Of a DNA stretch of 64,000 nucleotides, positions 24,407 to 33,933 are shown in pieces (within the stretch, counting starts at the first letter, position 1; every line of letters begins with the position of its first letter). The stretch spans positions 117,421-181,420 of the forward strand of contig NZ_JAEMUH010000011.1 of NCBI RefSeq assembly GCF_016461785.1, read 5' to 3'. The notes beneath the pieces are model-generated. The model ran no database searches and was not told the DNA's origin. It was given only the letters and a program-made list of their open reading frames with translations. Both the position numbers and the translations under genes were made by a program. The stretch comes from Marinomonas ostreistagni. GTDB taxonomy: Bacteria > Pseudomonadota > Gammaproteobacteria > Pseudomonadales > Marinomonadaceae.

Positions 24407-26116
24407 CTAAGCGCGTTTGGCGTTATCTTCCGCCGCCTTTTGACTTACAAGTTTCTGCATCACTTCGTCTTTCGGGCCAAATAGTTGCAGTTGACCTTCG
24501 CGTAAGACCATAAGTTTATCGATGCTCTTCAAGATGGAAGTTCGATGACTGATGACAAACGTGGTGATTTTCTCTTGCTTCAATATGTTGATGGTTAGAC
24601 TTAGGGCAAATTCACCTTGCTCATCAAGGTTTGAGTTCGGTTCATCCAAAACAACAATTTGTGGGTTGTCGTACAATGCACGAGCCAGACCAATGCGCTG
24701 ACGTTGACCACCTGATAAGGCACCTGAATCGACACCGATCTTAGTATCGTAGGCCTCAGGTAGTTGTAGAATCAGTTCATGAACACCTGCTTTTTTAGCA
24801 GCGGCGACGACTTTGTCCGGATCAACATTTGTGAAGCGGGCAATGTTTTCACTGACAGTTCCGTTGAACAGCTCGATATCTTGAGGTAAATAGCCAATAT
24901 GTGGACCAATCTCGTCACGGTTGTAATGTTGTACCTCAGCACCGTCTATACGCAATGAACCATTAATCGTTGGCCAGATACCCAAGATAGCTTTAGCAAG
25001 GGTTGATTTACCGGCTGCGCTAGGCCCGATGATACCTACGGACTCCCCTGGAAGCACTTTAAAGGACAAAGATTTAACGGTTGCAGTTTTTGAGCCTGGT
25101 GGTGCGATAAATAAGTTTTCCGCCTGCACTTCACCTGCTGGTTTTGGCAGTGTCATGTTGCGGTCTTCTTGTGGAAATTCCGATAGCAGTTCATCCAAAC
25201 GACCCCGTGCAGCACGAGCATTATTAAAGCCTGACCAGCTATTAATAAGTAGATCTAGTGGCGCTAATGCACGCCCCAATAGAATAGAACCTGCGATCAT
25301 CATACCTGGTGACATTTCATTTTTAACAACAAAATATGCACCTAATCCCAAAATAGAGGATTGGAATATCATACGTAGCACTTTACTTAGGTTAGCAAAC
25401 ACGCCAGCTCGGTCACTTGCATCGGTTTGCTTAGCAAGGAATGCTTTGTGTTGGTCTCTCCAGCGTCCCATGATATTTGGCAGCATTCCCATCGCATGAA
25501 GTACTTCCGCATTGCGCAAGTTGCTGGTTGCGAGGTTCTGGGCTTTGATGTTTTCACCGTTTGCTTCCAACAACATTTTTTTGGTCAGCTTCTCGTTCAA
25601 AACTGCAATGCAGAGCAGGATTGCGCCTGCGCCTAGGGCAAACCAGCCAAAAGCAGGATGGAATAAGAAAAGTAGCCCGATGTAGATTGGGAACCATGGG
25701 GCATCAAAAAAAGCAAACAAACCATTACCTGTCATAAACTGGCGAATACTAGTTAGATCATTTAGTGGTTGTGCTGTTCGACGTCCTGGTATCTTAACGC
25801 CAGCTTTAAACATGGATGTATAAACGCGGTGGCTTAGGAATTGGTCGATCTGATTCGATACTCGAACCAAAATACGCGAACGAACCCATTCCAAAACCCC
25901 GAGAACACCAAATAGGAAAACCATGATCAAGGTAAGGAAAAAGAGTGTCTCTAAACTCCTTGACGTTACAGCTCTGTCATAGACTTGCAGCATATAAAAT
26001 GGACCTGTCAGCATTAGTATGTTGATAAACAAACTAAAGAAACCTGCTGCCATAAAGCCTTTTTTACTTGCCTTAAATGCACTGGATAAGTCGTCTACGG
26101 CTTGTGAATTTTTCAT
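24407..26116 (-). CDS. Type I secretion permease/ATPase (PrtD/LapB class)
   Basis: A 569-residue ABC exporter half-transporter with a membrane domain (about 20-300, six helices) fused to an ATPase domain. The ATPase shows Walker A in GIIGPSAAGKSTLAKAILGI, the Q-loop IGYLPQDIELFNGTV, the signature LSGGQRQRIGLARALYDNPQ and Walker B IVVLDEPNSNLD, with a switch His in VISHRTS. There is no N-terminal C39 peptidase or C39-like domain, so it is closer to PrtD than to HlyB, and substrates should carry uncleaved C-terminal signals. As the first gene of the three-gene operon it would power export of RTX-type proteins from the cytoplasm directly to the outside. Confidence 0.94.
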   Translation of the reverse strand: MKNSQAVDDLSSAFKASKKGFMAAGFFSLFINILMLTGPFYMLQVYDRAVTSRSLETLFFLTLIMVFLFGVLGVLEWVRSRILVRVSNQIDQFLSHRVYTSMFKAGVKIPGRRTAQPLNDLTSIRQFMTGNGLFAFFDAPWFPIYIGLLFLFHPAFGWFALGAGAILLCIAVLNEKLTKKMLLEANGENIKAQNLATSNLRNAEVLHAMGMLPNIMGRWRDQHKAFLAKQTDASDRAGVFANLSKVLRMIFQSSILGLGAYFVVKNEMSPGMMIAGSILLGRALAPLDLLINSWSGFNNARAARGRLDELLSEFPQEDRNMTLPKPAGEVQAENLFIAPPGSKTATVKSLSFKVLPGESVGIIGPSAAGKSTLAKAILGIWPTINGSLRIDGAEVQHYNRDEIGPHIGYLPQDIELFNGTVSENIARFTNVDPDKVVAAAKKAGVHELILQLPEAYDTKIGVDSGALSGGQRQRIGLARALYDNPQIVVLDEPNSNLDEQGEFALSLTINILKQEKITTFVISHRTSILKSIDKLMVLREGQLQLFGPKDEVMQKLVSQKAAEDNAKRA

Positions 26117-26227
26117 TAGTAAAACTGTCTCTGTGTTAGTTGTATTGCTGTGTGGTCACAGGAATGTTTCAGGGTTATGAGGCCGTAACATAATATTACA
26201 ACCCCATCCAAAGTAGTTTTGACGTTA

Positions 26228-27040
26228 CTAAAATGAGAAAACGTCGTCACCTTCACCGAATAGTTCATCAATATTAGGTTGTTCTTGAGAGGTGTTTACC
26301 TGCTCTAGCATTTCATCGTAAATACGAGTCAGTGACATTAAACCTTTTAATCTAAATTGTGAGCTGTATTGCAAACTGGCCAAATGTAGGGCCCCTGAAC
26401 GCTGCAAGTCTGCAATTTCCTCATCCTTGAGCTGATTGATTTTATTTAGATTGGCTCTAAAAAGGTTCTGAGGGAGATTCGTGAAAGGGGTATCTTTATC
26501 CAGCTTAAGCTCTTTAGCAAGGTTCCAGTGTTCAAGTACACCGTATTTTTGCAATTTCATAATCATGGTTTGCGTTTTACGGTGGCCTTTGGTTAATTCG
26601 CCAAGAAAATGTAAAGCAGTATTCAGCTGTTTACCGAGTTCCCCTTTTTCGTCAAAGAAAGGAATTGCACCGTCTTCAGAAGCATCAACTATGTGCTCTT
26701 CACGAATGTTAAGTTGTAGTTTTTGAGGCTCAGCTGGGTCGGGTAGAATGGCGAACGGTTCGCTGCGGTAGATGGCGGGCATGTAGCCGCCTAACCATCG
26801 GCCGTTTGGAAGCACCATTAAGTTGCGATCGTTATCTAGTGACTGAATGGCAACAAGGTCAAGGAATTTCTTACCTTGTGATTCACCAAGTCTAAATGCA
26901 ACGGGTAGGTGTTGAGAAATGTTTGGAATCTCTTCCCAAACAATATTGGCAACAGGCAAGTTTTGTGCAAATGATAAATTTTGCGTGGGTTTGTAGCCAG
27001 ATGCTCCATGTTCTGAGCGTTTAATTAAAACGTATGCCAT
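26228..27040 (-). CDS. SapC family protein
   Basis: A 270-residue soluble protein that matches the SapC family (PF07277). The family pattern is visible in FAQNLPVANIVWEEIPNISQ, VAFRLGESQGKKFLDLVAIQ, LPNGRWLGGYMPAIYRSEPF and FFDEKGELGKQLNTALHFLG. SapC genes were named from Campylobacter S-layer loci next to a type I secretion system, and the present gene is likewise upstream of a T1SS operon (111-base gap, same strand). The molecular function of the family is not established. There is no signal peptide. It may handle or regulate the secreted surface protein. Confidence 0.88.
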   Translation of the reverse strand: MAYVLIKRSEHGASGYKPTQNLSFAQNLPVANIVWEEIPNISQHLPVAFRLGESQGKKFLDLVAIQSLDNDRNLMVLPNGRWLGGYMPAIYRSEPFAILPDPAEPQKLQLNIREEHIVDASEDGAIPFFDEKGELGKQLNTALHFLGELTKGHRKTQTMIMKLQKYGVLEHWNLAKELKLDKDTPFTNLPQNLFRANLNKINQLKDEEIADLQRSGALHLASLQYSSQFRLKGLMSLTRIYDEMLEQVNTSQEQPNIDELFGEGDDVFSF

Positions 27041-27256
27041 GCTAATACTCCAATCCTGCGGCGTGACTATAAAATTTTGATGGCGGCATTCTAGCAGACA
27101 GCCTCTTCAAGAATGTGACCACACGCACTTCTTTGTAACTTCGTGTGCAGTAGACTATCGCCTTTTGTACACAATCCGTAGTGAAGAGCCTGTTTTAGGT
27201 GTGGATATGTGTTACATTTTGGCAACTTTTTAAATGATCCATAATAAGGGGTAACA

Positions 27257-27571
27257 ATGGCAACACTAACAGTGGAAGGAAAACAATACGATCTAGATTC
27301 TTTGTCAGTTGAGGCTAAAGCAAATGCAAATGCCATCACTTTTACAGACACGAAAATTAAACAGCTTGAGCAAGAGCTGATGATGGCTCGTGCAGCACGT
27401 GCTTTCTACGTGTCAGAATTAGTGAAAGCGCTTCCAAGTGAAGAAAAAACTCCTGCCAAAAAGACGACGACACGTAAGCGCTCCACGACTGCGAAATCTG
27501 CCGCTAAGCCTGCTGCGAAACGTTCTACCGCTGCAAAAACTTCTACTCGCTCTAAAGCTGCTGCTAAATAG
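27257..27571 (+). CDS. DUF6447-like protein with a Lys/Ala-rich histone-like tail
   Basis: A 104-residue protein in two parts. Residues 1-60 match small proteins of the DUF6447 type (MATLTVEGKQYDLDSLSVEA, then IKQLEQELMMARAARAFYVS), a short beta-hairpin plus coiled-coil helix. Residues 65-104 are almost only Lys, Ala, Thr, Arg and Ser with AAKPAAKRSTAAK-type repeats, as in eukaryotic H1 tails and bacterial AlgP/Hc1-like proteins, so this end may bind DNA, RNA or an acidic protein. AAGGGG lies five bases before the ATG. It is divergent from the SapC gene (216 bases) and followed 14 bases later by a hypothetical gene. The highly acidic secreted protein encoded nearby is an attractive but unproven partner. 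Confidence 0.78.
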   Translation: MATLTVEGKQYDLDSLSVEAKANANAITFTDTKIKQLEQELMMARAARAFYVSELVKALPSEEKTPAKKTTTRKRSTTAKSAAKPAAKRSTAAKTSTRSKAAAK

Positions 27572-27585
27572 TAGTAAAACTGAAT

Positions 27586-28149
27586 ATGGCTACTTGCGTA
27601 TCAATTAAAAGCGTCACCTTGCGTTATTCTCCTGAAGAGGACCGTTTACTATTGCGCTGTCAGTCTGATGAGGGCATGTACCCGACATGGTGGACCCTTA
27701 GGCTTTGGCAACGAGCTTTTCCTGTATTGGTTCAATGCTTGGAAAAACAAGTCGTTACTTCAAGTGCTGCTGCGACTGAATTTTATCAAAATTTAGCGCA
27801 ACAAAAGGCAGATGAGGTTCTTATGAAAGAGACAAATCGTGCCCAACAAGAGAAGACTTCGTCTTCAGGTGCGGAAGAAAGTCTGCAGGCGACCGTTGAT
27901 ACGCAATTATCTGAGCCAATGCTTTGTGCAAAAGTTGAGTTCGCTTTCAAAAAGAATTCGCTAACAATGATGATGTTTGGTGTCAATGAGACATTGCGAC
28001 TGGATGTGCAAATGTCTTATCAGCAACTGCGACAGTTTTTACTTGCTCAAACTAGATGTTTGCAGGCGTCTGAATGGCCAAAAGAGATTCCTGACTGGCT
28101 GTTACCCGAGCAAAATGCCTCTTCTAGTGTGGGTGCATCGTTACATTAG
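27586..28149 (+). CDS. Hypothetical protein downstream of the DUF6447-like gene
   Basis: A 187-residue soluble protein without signal peptide or membrane segments. I do not recognise a family. The N-terminal part (VTLRYSPEEDRLLLRCQSDE, then TWWTLRLWQRAFPVLVQCLE) and the C-terminal part (KNSLTMMMFGVNETLRLDVQ, then LRQFLLAQTRCLQ) look like two beta-rich segments joined by a polar linker. It follows its neighbour by 14 bases and both lie between the secretion locus and the dTDP-rhamnose genes, so the pair is probably co-transcribed. Function is unknown; a role in the secretion locus is inferred from position. Confidence 0.75.
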   Translation: MATCVSIKSVTLRYSPEEDRLLLRCQSDEGMYPTWWTLRLWQRAFPVLVQCLEKQVVTSSAAATEFYQNLAQQKADEVLMKETNRAQQEKTSSSGAEESLQATVDTQLSEPMLCAKVEFAFKKNSLTMMMFGVNETLRLDVQMSYQQLRQFLLAQTRCLQASEWPKEIPDWLLPEQNASSSVGASLH

Positions 28150-28215
28150 CCCATTTTTCTTGAAACACTCTGAATGCATAAATGGTATCAGCAAGCTCTT
28201 TGTATTGGATAGAGT

Positions 28216-29304
28216 ATGAAATTATTAATTACAGGTGGCGCAGGCTTTATTGGCAGTGCCGTGGTACGTCATGTGTTGCAAAACACAACGCATGAGGTAG
28301 TGAATTTAGATAAGCTGACGTATGCTGGGAATTTGGAATCGATCCCTGAAAATTTGATGGATTCCCGCTATGTATTTGAGCAAGTTGATATCTGTGATAT
28401 GGCTGAGCTGAAGCGTATTTTCGAACAGCATCAACCTGATGCTGTGATGCATTTGGCGGCGGAAAGCCATGTTGACCGCTCTATAGATGGTCCTGGTGAC
28501 TTTATTCAAACAAATATAGTCGGTACTTACACGCTTCTTGAAGCGGCTAGAGTCTACTGGCAGACGCTATCGGACAATAAGAAAACGGCGTTCCGTTTTC
28601 ATCATATTTCAACCGATGAAGTATATGGCGATTTACCGCACCCTGATGAGGTTGCTGAAGGTGAGGCTTTGCCTTTATTCACTGAAACCACGTCTTATGC
28701 GCCGAGCTCTCCCTATTCTGCAAGTAAAGCAAGCTCTGACCATTTAGTTCGTGCTTGGCGTCGTACTTACGGTTTACCCACCATTGTAACGAATTGCTCA
28801 AACAACTATGGCCCTTATCATTTCCCTGAAAAGCTCATTCCGCACATGATTTTGAATGCGTTAGCGGGGAAAGCATTGCCTGTGTATGGTGATGGATCGC
28901 AAATTCGCGATTGGTTGTACGTTGAAGACCATGCTCGCGCCTTAGTAAAAGTGGTATGCGAAGGTGAAGTAGGGGAAACCTATAATATTGGCGGCCATAA
29001 CGAAAAGCGTAATCTAGAGGTTGTGCATACATTGTGTGATTTGTTGGAAGAGCTTGTGCCAACCAAACCTGAAGGTGTGCAGTCTTACCGAGACCTGATT
29101 ACGTTTGTGAAGGATCGTCCTGGCCACGATGTGCGTTATGCCATCGATTCGAGCAAGATCGCAGATGAGTTGGGTTGGGAACCTGAAGAAACATTTGTTT
29201 CTGGAATGCGTAAAACTGTTGAATGGTATCTGTCTAATCAAAGTTGGTGGCAACGAGTGTTAAGTGGTGATTACCAATTAAACCGTATTGGTGACCAGGG
29301 ATAG
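28216..29304 (+). CDS. rfbB: dTDP-glucose 4,6-dehydratase
   Basis: A 362-residue short-chain dehydrogenase/reductase of the extended class. It converts dTDP-D-glucose to dTDP-4-keto-6-deoxy-D-glucose, the second step of dTDP-L-rhamnose synthesis. The NAD-binding [15 protein letters not shown] opens the protein. The catalytic set is [11 protein letters not shown] (Thr, Asp, Glu) and the [11 protein letters not shown]yr-x3-Lys pair, and the substrate loop [14 protein letters not shown] follows. Length is normal for RfbB (about 355). It heads a tightly packed operon with rfbA, rfbC and rfbD, and its stop codon is one base before the likely rfbA start. Confidence 0.97.
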   Translation: MKLLITGGAGFIGSAVVRHVLQNTTHEVVNLDKLTYAGNLESIPENLMDSRYVFEQVDICDMAELKRIFEQHQPDAVMHLAAESHVDRSIDGPGDFIQTNIVGTYTLLEAARVYWQTLSDNKKTAFRFHHISTDEVYGDLPHPDEVAEGEALPLFTETTSYAPSSPYSASKASSDHLVRAWRRTYGLPTIVTNCSNNYGPYHFPEKLIPHMILNALAGKALPVYGDGSQIRDWLYVEDHARALVKVVCEGEVGETYNIGGHNEKRNLEVVHTLCDLLEELVPTKPEGVQSYRDLITFVKDRPGHDVRYAIDSSKIADELGWEPEETFVSGMRKTVEWYLSNQSWWQRVLSGDYQLNRIGDQG

Positions 29305-29305
29305 T

Positions 29306-30190
29306 ATGATGACTAAGCGAAAGGGAATTATTTTGGCTGGCGGCAGTGGGACACGTTTGCACCCATTGACGTTAGGTATCTCCAAGCAATTGATGCCGAT
29401 TTACGATAAACCGATGATTTACTATCCGCTATCGGTGCTGATGTTGGCGGGCATTCGCGAAGTATTGATCATCACCACACCAGAAGATCAGGAAAGTTTC
29501 CAAAAACTGTTAGGCGATGGCAGTGCATTTGGGGTCGAGTTATCTTATGCGGTACAACCTTCACCAGATGGCTTGGCACAAGCTTTTATCATTGGGGAAG
29601 AGTTTATAGGTAACGATAGTGTTGCTTTAGTGCTAGGCGATAATATTTTCTTTGGCCAGCATTTCTCTGACAAGCTTAAACAAGCGGCGGAACAAACTTC
29701 TGGTGCGACGGTTTTTGGTTATCATGTCATGGACCCTGAACGCTTTGGTGTGGTGGAGTTTGATGAACAGGGTAAAGCCGTTAGCATCGAAGAAAAACCT
29801 CAATCCCCACGTTCTAATTACGCGGTGACTGGGCTGTATTTTTATGACAATGATGTGGTGGAAATTGCTAAAAACATTCAGCCATCACCTAGAGGTGAGC
29901 TGGAAATAACTGATGTAAATTTAGCGTACCTTAAGCGTGGTGATTTGCATACGTCACTGTTAGGGCGTGGTTTTGCTTGGTTAGACACAGGCACACACGA
30001 TTCTTTGTTGGAAGCGGGGCAGTTTGTGCAAACCGTTGAGCATCGACAAGGGTTGAAGGTCGCTTGTTTAGAAGAAATCGCGTATCGACAAAAATGGATC
30101 TCAAAAGATCAGTTAATAAATGCTGGTACAACCCTTAAAAAAACAGGGTATGGACAGTATTTACTTAAAGTTGCTGACGGCTACCAATAA
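29306..30190 (+). CDS. rfbA: Glucose-1-phosphate thymidylyltransferase
   Basis: Makes dTDP-glucose from glucose-1-phosphate and dTTP, the first step of the rhamnose pathway. The nucleotide-binding [20 protein letters not shown] is at the N-terminus, followed by [20 protein letters not shown]; the metal-site region [11 protein letters not shown] and the [20 protein letters not shown] strand are also typical of RmlA. I chose the ATG at 29306 (AGGG upstream), with a second ATG directly after it; a longer frame from a TTG at 29288 overlaps rfbB. About 295 residues, a normal length. Confidence 0.97.
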   Translation: MMTKRKGIILAGGSGTRLHPLTLGISKQLMPIYDKPMIYYPLSVLMLAGIREVLIITTPEDQESFQKLLGDGSAFGVELSYAVQPSPDGLAQAFIIGEEFIGNDSVALVLGDNIFFGQHFSDKLKQAAEQTSGATVFGYHVMDPERFGVVEFDEQGKAVSIEEKPQSPRSNYAVTGLYFYDNDVVEIAKNIQPSPRGELEITDVNLAYLKRGDLHTSLLGRGFAWLDTGTHDSLLEAGQFVQTVEHRQGLKVACLEEIAYRQKWISKDQLINAGTTLKKTGYGQYLLKVADGYQ

Positions 30191-30228
30191 GGAGCTGTCG
30201 TTAAGTGTCTAATGACAGGATAAATGGC

Positions 30229-30768
30229 ATGAATGTAATCAAAACCAATATCGAGGACGTTGTAATTATTGAACCAAAGGTATTTGGTGATGAGCGAGGC
30301 TTCTTTTTAGAAACATTTCAGGCTGAGCGTTATAAAACACTTGCTGGTATTGAGCTTCCATTTGTTCAGGATAACCATTCGCGATCGTCTAAGGGTGTAT
30401 TGAGAGGGCTGCACTTTCAAAAGTCAAAACCTCAAGGAAAATTGGTTCGTGTGGTTCGCGGAGAAGTGTTTGATGTGGCGGTCGATATTCGTAAAGACTC
30501 GCCAACCTTTGGGCAATGGGCTGGGGTTTTGTTGAGTGAAGAAAATAAGCGTCAGTTCTGGGTGCCACCAGGCCTCGCTCATGGTTTTGTTGTGTTGTCG
30601 GATGTTGCTGATTTTGAATACAAGTGTACGGATTATTATGACCCTTCAGATGAAGGGTGCTTAATTTGGAATGACCCAGAGGTGGGAATTGAGTGGCCGA
30701 TTGACTTTGAACCTCAACTTTCTGCTAAAGATCTCGTTGGATTAACTTTGGCACAATTGTGGGGCTGA
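30229..30768 (+). CDS. rfbC: dTDP-4-dehydrorhamnose 3,5-epimerase
   Basis: A cupin-fold epimerase that inverts C3 and C5 of dTDP-4-keto-6-deoxyglucose. Family landmarks are VVIIEPKVFGDERGFFLETF near the start, QDNHSRSSKGVLRGLHFQ with the catalytic His, GEVFDVAVDIRKDSPTFGQW, and WVPPGLAHGFVVLSD. I chose the ATG at 30229 because AGGA lies 8 bases before it and RfbC proteins begin at this point. A GTG at 30205 with AAGGAG 10 bases upstream would add eight residues. It follows rfbA by fewer than 40 bases in the rhamnose operon. Confidence 0.95.
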   Translation: MNVIKTNIEDVVIIEPKVFGDERGFFLETFQAERYKTLAGIELPFVQDNHSRSSKGVLRGLHFQKSKPQGKLVRVVRGEVFDVAVDIRKDSPTFGQWAGVLLSEENKRQFWVPPGLAHGFVVLSDVADFEYKCTDYYDPSDEGCLIWNDPEVGIEWPIDFEPQLSAKDLVGLTLAQLWG

Positions 30769-30771
30769 TCC

Positions 30772-31665
30772 ATGCGTATTTTACTGACTGGTAAAAATGG
30801 TCAATTAGGGTGTTGTCTCCAAGAAGTTATTTCTAGCTCAACCCATACACTATTTGCCTTTGGTTCAGATGAGTTAGACATCAGCGATGCTGATCAAGTG
30901 GCGTCCAGTGTTGCAAAGGTACAGCCCGATATAATTGTTAATGCAGCGGCGTATACGGCCGTGGACAAAGCAGAGCAAGATCAAGCAAAAGCCTATGCCG
31001 TAAACGAGCAGGGTGTGGCTAATCTAGCCAAATCTGCGCAGGCACTAGGTATTCCGGTGATTCATGTCTCGACCGATTACGTGTTCGATGGTTTTTCGGT
31101 TGAGCCATACAAACCGAGTGATATCACTGCTCCACAAGGTGTTTATGGCGCGTCGAAGTTAGCCGGCGAGCAAGCGTTAGCATCCATCTGTACGCGCTAT
31201 ATTGTGTTGCGAACTGCTTGGGTATTTAGTGAGTACGGCAATAACTTTGTTAAAACGATGCTACGACTTGGCCAAGAGCGTGATGCTTTGAGTGTTGTTT
31301 CTGATCAATATGGTTGCCCAACGTACGCCGGTGATTTGGCGCAATCTATTGTTTGCTTGTGCGATCATTATCAGGCAACCAAAGAGTTAGCGTGGGGGAT
31401 ACATCACTATTCTGGTGATATGCCAACAAGTTGGCATGGCTTTGCACGTACAATTTTTGCCAAAGCTTATGAGCGAGGGCTCTTATCGAAAGTGCCTAAA
31501 TTAACAGCGATCAGTTCCGAGCAGTATCCGACGCCAGCGAAACGCCCCGAGTACTCGGTGCTCAATACCAGTACATTAGAAGCTTTATCGCTACGGCCTT
31601 CTATGTGGCTGTTCTCACTCGATAAGGTCTTGGATACTTTGTCAGCGGAATTCTCTGGTGAGTAG
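30772..31665 (+). CDS. rfbD: dTDP-4-dehydrorhamnose reductase
   Basis: Last enzyme of dTDP-L-rhamnose synthesis, reducing the 4-keto sugar with NADPH. It begins MRILLTGKNGQLGCCLQEV (a GxxGQLG nucleotide loop). It shows NAAAYTAVDKAEQDQ, the catalytic VSTDYVFDG region and the YGASKLAGEQ Tyr-x3-Lys pair, then RTAWVFSEYGNNFVKTM. Length 297, normal. It overlaps the following glycosyltransferase gene by 8 bp, which supports co-transcription. Confidence 0.97.
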   Translation: MRILLTGKNGQLGCCLQEVISSSTHTLFAFGSDELDISDADQVASSVAKVQPDIIVNAAAYTAVDKAEQDQAKAYAVNEQGVANLAKSAQALGIPVIHVSTDYVFDGFSVEPYKPSDITAPQGVYGASKLAGEQALASICTRYIVLRTAWVFSEYGNNFVKTMLRLGQERDALSVVSDQYGCPTYAGDLAQSIVCLCDHYQATKELAWGIHHYSGDMPTSWHGFARTIFAKAYERGLLSKVPKLTAISSEQYPTPAKRPEYSVLNTSTLEALSLRPSMWLFSLDKVLDTLSAEFSGE

Positions 31666-32551
31666 CACACCACGTATTGCCGTGCTGCTTGCAGCCTATC
31701 AAGGCATGAAGTGGATAGAGCAGCAGGTCGATAGCATTCTTGCTCAAGAGGCTGTTCAGGTATCTCTATTTATCAGCGTTGATGCCTGTTCTGACGCTGC
31801 TCAAGATGACGGTACGTTGGCTTGGTGTCAGCACCTGTCTGATGCTCGCGATAATGTTGTGGTTCTGCCATTTGGTGAACGCTTTGGTGGTGCTGGAGCG
31901 AACTTTTTTCGGTTATTAGAAGACGTTGATTTTTCCGAGTTTGATGCAGTGTCTTTCGCCGATCAAGACGATATTTGGCTAAGTGACAAACTTAAGCGTG
32001 CTTGGCGTGAAATCAGTTCTGGTAAATGTTTAGCGTACTCATCTAATGTCATGGCGTTTTGGCCTGATGGCCGAGAATTGTTAGTACGTAAAGCGTATCC
32101 CCAAAGACGCTATGATCACTACTTTGAAGCAGCTGGACCCGGTTGCACATATGTTTTTCATCAATCTGTTGCAGTGCGTTTGCAGCGTTTTATTCGGGCG
32201 AATAAAGCGTTAATGCAACAGGTTGAGCTGCATGATTGGTTTGCATATGCTTATTGTCGCGAACAAGGTATTCCTTGGTATATTGATGAACATGCATCAC
32301 TGATGTATCGGCAACATGCCTCTAATCAAATTGGTGTGAACCAAGGTGCAAGAGCATACCTTAGCAGGCTTCATAAAGTTGCGAAAAAGTCGTATCGTAA
32401 ACAGGTCGAAGCGTTGGCCACAATTCTGGCTCCAGAATTAGTGACGAACGTTAGGAGTTACCGTTTTCGGCTGCGTCATGCTTTACAGTGTAGAAGACGA
32501 TTACGCGATCGCTTTGCGTTGCTGATTATGTTTCTATTGTCTATTTATTGA
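31658..32551 (+). CDS. GT2-family glycosyltransferase, probably rhamnosyltransferase
   Basis: A 297-residue GT-A fold transferase. IAVLLAAYQGMKWIEQQVDS starts the GT2 domain, with SVDACSDAAQDDG and FADQDDIWLSDKLKRAW carrying the DxD-like metal-binding and acceptor-site Asp residues. The remainder (ELHDWFAYAYCREQGIPWYI, then RQHASNQIG) is the pattern seen in rhamnosyltransferases of the RfbF/RgpB kind. The GTG start lies inside the end of rfbD. It sits directly after the dTDP-rhamnose genes, which makes a rhamnosyl donor likely, but donor and acceptor are not proven by sequence. It is expected on the cytoplasmic face of the inner membrane. Confidence 0.88.
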   Translation: MSSTPRIAVLLAAYQGMKWIEQQVDSILAQEAVQVSLFISVDACSDAAQDDGTLAWCQHLSDARDNVVVLPFGERFGGAGANFFRLLEDVDFSEFDAVSFADQDDIWLSDKLKRAWREISSGKCLAYSSNVMAFWPDGRELLVRKAYPQRRYDHYFEAAGPGCTYVFHQSVAVRLQRFIRANKALMQQVELHDWFAYAYCREQGIPWYIDEHASLMYRQHASNQIGVNQGARAYLSRLHKVAKKSYRKQVEALATILAPELVTNVRSYRFRLRHALQCRRRLRDRFALLIMFLLSIY

Positions 32552-32555
32552 TCTG

Positions 32556-33914
32556 ATGTTGATAGGTGATCGTTTGCTTAGTTCTTTGGTAAGAAAGAGT
32601 TCGATAAAGCGCTATCAAGATCGTAGAGTTCCTTTCTCTTATGCTTTCGTAGATATCTTTCTGCCTGGTGTTTTGCTTTCTCTATTACATATCGCTTTTG
32701 GGACGGGGGTATGGGGAAGTGAATATCAATGGATGACCGTATTAAGCGGCATATTCTTTGCGACGTGTATTGGCATCCAAGGTGGCTACAGTCGATATAA
32801 TGAGCGGGCTTTTGCTAAGAAATTAGAAGTAACGTTTAAAACTTGGTTTTTAAATGTATTTTTCCTATTGGTTTTACTGTTCTTTTATCTCTCGAGTTTA
32901 AAATTTGATCGCTGGATTGTTTCTGCTTGGGTAGTTATTACACCGTTTGCCGTTATGTTCACCAAAGTGATGATCCAGCGTTATTCACGCGGCTTTGCTC
33001 AAGCAAAAATTCAAGTGGCGGTCCTTGGTCGTCACTATGAATTCAATGAGTTGGAATATGCGATGCTTGAGTTTCAAGGTATAGAGCTGACTTATTTTAG
33101 TCTCAGTGATAGCGTGGATATTGAAGAAAACATCCTTAAGATGGCGCCTGATTATTTATTACTTAACTTGGAAGCACCAGCAACGAGTCAGTTAATCAAG
33201 GAGCTGACTCACCTTGATTTGAAAGGTATCCGGTTGATTGTGTTGCACCGTTTTATGGAAGCTTTTCTGCGTAAATGCTACATACCATATGATGGCGAAG
33301 ACCTTAGTTATTTGGAGAAAATTCGTTCCTACTCTCTTAAAAACTATCTGCTAAAAAGGGCTATTGATTGGGCGGCAGTGATAGGTATTGGCTTAATCTG
33401 CTCACCACTGATTCTTTACGCCGTAGTTAAGGTTCGTTGGCAGTCACCAGGAAGTGTGCTTTTTCGACAGTGTCGAGTCGGCCTAGGTGGGCAGAACTTT
33501 GTCGCATTAAAGTTTCGAAGTATGCATGAGAACGCTCACTTTAATCCGTATACGCAAAAAGAAGATCCACGCATTTTTCCTTTTGGTAATGTGATGCGTA
33601 AGTTCCGTATTGATGAAATACCTCAGCTTTGGAATGTGGCACGAGGTGAGATGCATCTGGTTGGTCCTCGAACAGAATGGGATATACTGGTTGAAAACTA
33701 CGAAAAAGAAATTCCTTATTATCATGAGCGTCATCTTGTCAGGCCTGGAATTTCTGGGTGGGCACAAGTGTGTTATCCATACGGTGCTAACCTAGAGGAT
33801 GCACGTCAAAAGCTAATGTATGATCTGTATTACATTAAGCATTGGAGTGTTTGGCTAGAATTAGAGACGATTCTTCGAACGGTCGTCGTGGTGTTAGGTC
33901 GACAAGGTCACTGA
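32556..33914 (+). CDS. Polyprenyl glycosylphosphotransferase initiating polysaccharide synthesis
   Basis: A 452-residue membrane enzyme of the WbaP/ExoY (bacterial sugar transferase) family that loads sugar-1-phosphate onto undecaprenyl phosphate. The N-terminal half has about four hydrophobic helices and a soluble CoA-binding-like insert (QVAVLGRHYEFNELEYAM). The C-terminal catalytic part has a re-entrant helix at IDWAAVIGIGLICSPLILYA, then VLFRQCRVGLGGQNFVALKF, FRIDEIPQLWNVARGEMHLV with the catalytic Asp-Glu, GPRTEW, and RPGISGWAQV. The sugar could be glucose, galactose or mannose. It is four bases after the GT2 gene in the same operon. Confidence 0.93.
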   Translation: MLIGDRLLSSLVRKSSIKRYQDRRVPFSYAFVDIFLPGVLLSLLHIAFGTGVWGSEYQWMTVLSGIFFATCIGIQGGYSRYNERAFAKKLEVTFKTWFLNVFFLLVLLFFYLSSLKFDRWIVSAWVVITPFAVMFTKVMIQRYSRGFAQAKIQVAVLGRHYEFNELEYAMLEFQGIELTYFSLSDSVDIEENILKMAPDYLLLNLEAPATSQLIKELTHLDLKGIRLIVLHRFMEAFLRKCYIPYDGEDLSYLEKIRSYSLKNYLLKRAIDWAAVIGIGLICSPLILYAVVKVRWQSPGSVLFRQCRVGLGGQNFVALKFRSMHENAHFNPYTQKEDPRIFPFGNVMRKFRIDEIPQLWNVARGEMHLVGPRTEWDILVENYEKEIPYYHERHLVRPGISGWAQVCYPYGANLEDARQKLMYDLYYIKHWSVWLELETILRTVVVVLGRQGH

Positions 33915-33933
33915 ACATTTAAAGGAAATGGTT

